Part shown: one piece after another, positions 61,671 through 64,000 of the stretch | Position numbering within the stretch: the stretch's first letter is position 1 | Layout: each line of letters starts with the position of its first letter | NCBI RefSeq assembly: GCF_027942865.1 | Contig: NC_134528.1 | Coordinates: 8,985,586 to 9,049,585, forward strand | Direction of reading: 5' to 3' | From: Odontesthes bonariensis | Lineage: Eukaryota > Chordata > Actinopteri > Atheriniformes > Atherinopsidae | Length of the DNA: 64,000 nt | Program-made: the position numbers and the translations under genes | The notes under the pieces: generated by a model | Database searches by the model: none | The model's input: only the letters and a program-made list of their open reading frames with translations | What the model was told of the DNA's origin: nothing

Positions 61671-62340
61671 TACTGTGATATATTAATGTGATACTGTATA
61701 CTGTTATTGCCTTCCAGGTTACTTTGATGTGTAGAGATGTGCAATAGGCTCGTCATATGTTTAGATGTAAAATCTTCATCTTGAATAGTTGGTGTTGTCA
61801 GTGAATTATAAGATGTGAACATACTCACTAACTTTCCAGTACAGAACAGAATAGTTGAGTTACACAGTTCTGGTTTGGTCTTTAAGGCCTGTTCCCTTTA
61901 GTCTGATCAAAGTGACTCCGAGTGTCTTTTTTTGGTATAAAAATGATGTTATCTCTGAAAATAGCATGAACACAACTCTTTTTGCTACCTTTTGACATCA
62001 AGCCAGATAAAAACTTTCTTTAAATTCCTGCAGTGTTTCTGAGCCAGGTGGCCTAACTTCAGGTCATTTGAATGGTGACCGACTTACAAAGCAAGCATCC
62101 ATTCGCTGACCGTGATTTTACACATGCAAAACAGCTCTATCTGTCTTTGCCTTCCTCTCCAGCAACAGGAAAACGCAGATGTAAAAGGTGACTTCATTCT
62201 GTATCCAACTTACGCATTTAAACAACACTGAGACTGACGGGAGAATTTCATTTGCAGCTTGAAACGCTGCTCATCTCTTGAACTCACATTAATCCTGATG
62301 CCAGTCTTTTTGATATGGACTCGCCTGAAGCGAGGTCTCT
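60407..62340. other. Intergenic region between cdk5rap3 and the next gene
   Basis: AT-rich sequence with the long (AT)n array and no recognised exon. The open frames here are short and unlike any family. Confidence 0.6.
61581..61664. repeat. (AT)n microsatellite
   Basis: About 84 bases of nearly pure TA dinucleotide, flanked by TATGTATATATG variants. It is expected to be highly length-variable. Confidence 0.95.
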
Positions 62341-62399
62341 GTTGCAACACTTTGTGCACTCAGCTGGGCGGGCTTTAGGTGTGTGCGTGTGTGTGTGTG

Positions 62400-62607
62400 T
62401 TTGTGGAGGGTGTGTGCTTAAGTGGTGGACAGAGGGACAATGTAGGAGGGCGAGGTAGAGGCACAGAGATGCTACACCTGTTCACATTCACCTGAGGACA
62501 AGAAGAAATTTATAGAACAACAAATAGAGGAAGAAAAGAGTTTGTCGGCATGTCGGGACAGTTTCATATCTGAAAGATTTTCCTGCAGGCATTTCATTAT
62601 CAATAAG
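62400..62607 (+). other. Probable non-coding first exon of the next gene (prr15l by synteny)
   Basis: A GC-richer block (GGGCGGGCTTTAGG, GGAGGGCGAGGTAGAGGC) ends in a strong donor, CAATAAG|gtaagaca at 62607/62608, on the plus strand, divergent from cdk5rap3. In human the divergent neighbour of CDK5RAP3 is PRR15L, a gene with its coding sequence in one later exon. No PRR15L-like coding exon lies before base 64000. The exon start is approximate. Confidence 0.4.
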
Positions 62608-64000
62608 GTAAGACAACAGATGCAGCTAGAAGCTGTTTTATGTCTCAAATAATGAGCTTTTGTTTGGGTTTTATGAGCTTTCAGACAAAAATAACACTTT
62701 CTGTTTTAAATACATCAAAGCAGACTTTTTCAAATGTACTGCCAGTGTTGGCAGTCATGTACGGACTGTCCAACAGTCTTGGCAAGCAAAGTATTTTAAA
62801 AGTCAAATAGTGGCTGAGGCGAGAATAAGCAAAAATGACAAACATTTTAGAGTTTAAACTTCTCAAATGCAACAATCTGCTGGTTTATCTCGTATTATTA
62901 TATAGGAAAGTCAACCTGGTGGAGTCTGAGTAAGTAAAAACTAAGAAAAGAAAAGTAAAAATACACATTCAAAGACATTAGCTTGGACAGTTTGACCCAC
63001 GACGACAATTTTTATGCAAAATTGTGGTCTTTTCATGTTTAATCGTAGTAAATATAATATTAAGGATTTTTTACAGGATGAAATGAATATTATATTCTAA
63101 CAGTCAAATAGTGGCTAATCGCAGAAAATAATGGTTTCAGTTTCACCAATGTGAGCATTTGCTCTTTTTCTTTGTATGAACAATTGTGGACTTTTTGATT
63201 AATAATTTAGTTTTTACCCTTTTTTTTCCTTGCATGGATACACATTCAAATGCAGAGAGCAGGAAACCAAACTAAAAGCACAAGCTGAAGATATGTTTTA
63301 ACACGGGGGGTGTACTGTTTACATGAAAATCTGCCATTTCATGTCTGTGCCACGGCTAAGCTGCTGAAACTGCCTGAGTGATACTGATACCCACCTTAAT
63401 TCAAGATTGCCATAAGCTTAGTCATAAAAGTGATTGCAGTCATGATGCTGATGGACTTGGCTGCCATTAAAAAAAAAAAAAGGCTTCCTAGAAATGCCCA
63501 CAATTACAAAAAAATAACAAGAATTACCGACACTTTGACTGATGCAAATTAGGATTATCATAAACAGCAGACAAGGAAAAACCCCTTCATCAGCTTGGGT
63601 CAAGAGTGAGTCTGGCATGAGGAGGGAAACCTGAGAGTCTACTGAGCCTCCGGCTTCATTATGAGAGCAGCACGGGCCTCGGTGCCCTTGGAGCCTCCTC
63701 TGAGCCTCCGTCTCTGCGCTGCTGAAACACTTTGCAGCTGGTTAGTGATTTCCGAACGTGGCCACAGTGTTACCTTCCCGCTGTGATCCGTGAGGCTTTG
63801 CTGAGCAGGTCACCCACACATAACAGAATACATGGTAACTTATTAAAAAGAACCGTGGAGTGGCCTCTTTTATGTCAACAGGAGTTTTTGTCTCAAAGGT
63901 CACATCTAAGTCAAACATTCCGTACAAAAAAAGAGAAATATGAGTGCATATTGTACAGCTATCATCTGTTATTTAACGTGGCGTGAAAGTGCAGCGCAGT
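62608..64000 (+). other. Probable first intron of the gene after cdk5rap3
   Basis: No coding exon was recognised to the window end. The sequence is AT-rich with one GC-richer stretch near 63620-63800. Confidence 0.4.

Noticed and set aside
61568-61828. 86-codon frame ending in IYIYIY
   Set aside because: Translation of an (AT)n array.

Overview
The window is animal nuclear DNA, almost certainly from a teleost, probably a percomorph. Genes have many short exons with GT-AG introns, CpG-rich promoters and fish-type repeats. The repeats include Tc1 relics, TIR-bearing non-autonomous transposons, a tRNA-like SINE and long di- and tetranucleotide arrays. Proteins match vertebrate families closely. 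There are no bacterial operons, CRISPR arrays or prokaryotic signals.

Five protein-coding genes can be reconstructed exon by exon. They form the block found next to the HOXB cluster at human 17q21.32, in the same relative order and orientation. They are skap1 (+, 3' part, 4711-17690), snx11 (-, 25498-20032), cbx1 (+, 36558-37966), nfe2l1 (-, 48311-42393) and cdk5rap3 (-, 60150-51344). A probable non-coding first exon of a sixth gene lies at about 62400-62607 (+). By synteny this would be prr15l, whose coding exon must lie beyond the window. copz2, which separates NFE2L1 from CDK5RAP3 in mammals, is absent from the 1.5 kb between these genes here.

Layout: 1-18.6 kb is skap1, with large introns that contain CpG-rich and CNE-like tracts. 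skap1 and snx11 converge tail to tail near 18.6 kb. snx11 and cbx1 are divergent, separated by 5.5 kb of repeats: poly-G and poly-C tracts and a nested tandem duplication at 28.7-31.0 kb. cbx1 and nfe2l1 converge near 39-40 kb. cdk5rap3 lies head to tail behind nfe2l1 and is divergent from the sixth gene. The genes do not form one pathway. Their products act in T-cell adhesion signalling (Skap1), endosomal sorting (Snx11), heterochromatin (HP1-beta), proteasome and redox gene control from the ER (Nfe2l1) and UFMylation at the ER (Cdk5rap3).

The observations most worth following are a very long acidic C-terminal tail on Snx11 that contains an in-frame 15-bp minisatellite, a GC-AG intron in skap1, a protein-like upstream ORF in the nfe2l1 leader, paired RFX-type X-boxes in a skap1 intron, the nested duplicated repeat with hairpin termini, and a TTAA-flanked transposon that carries a perfect palindrome of CRE sites. 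I found no clearly new multi-gene system. Exon limits come from reading splice signals and protein continuity by eye.
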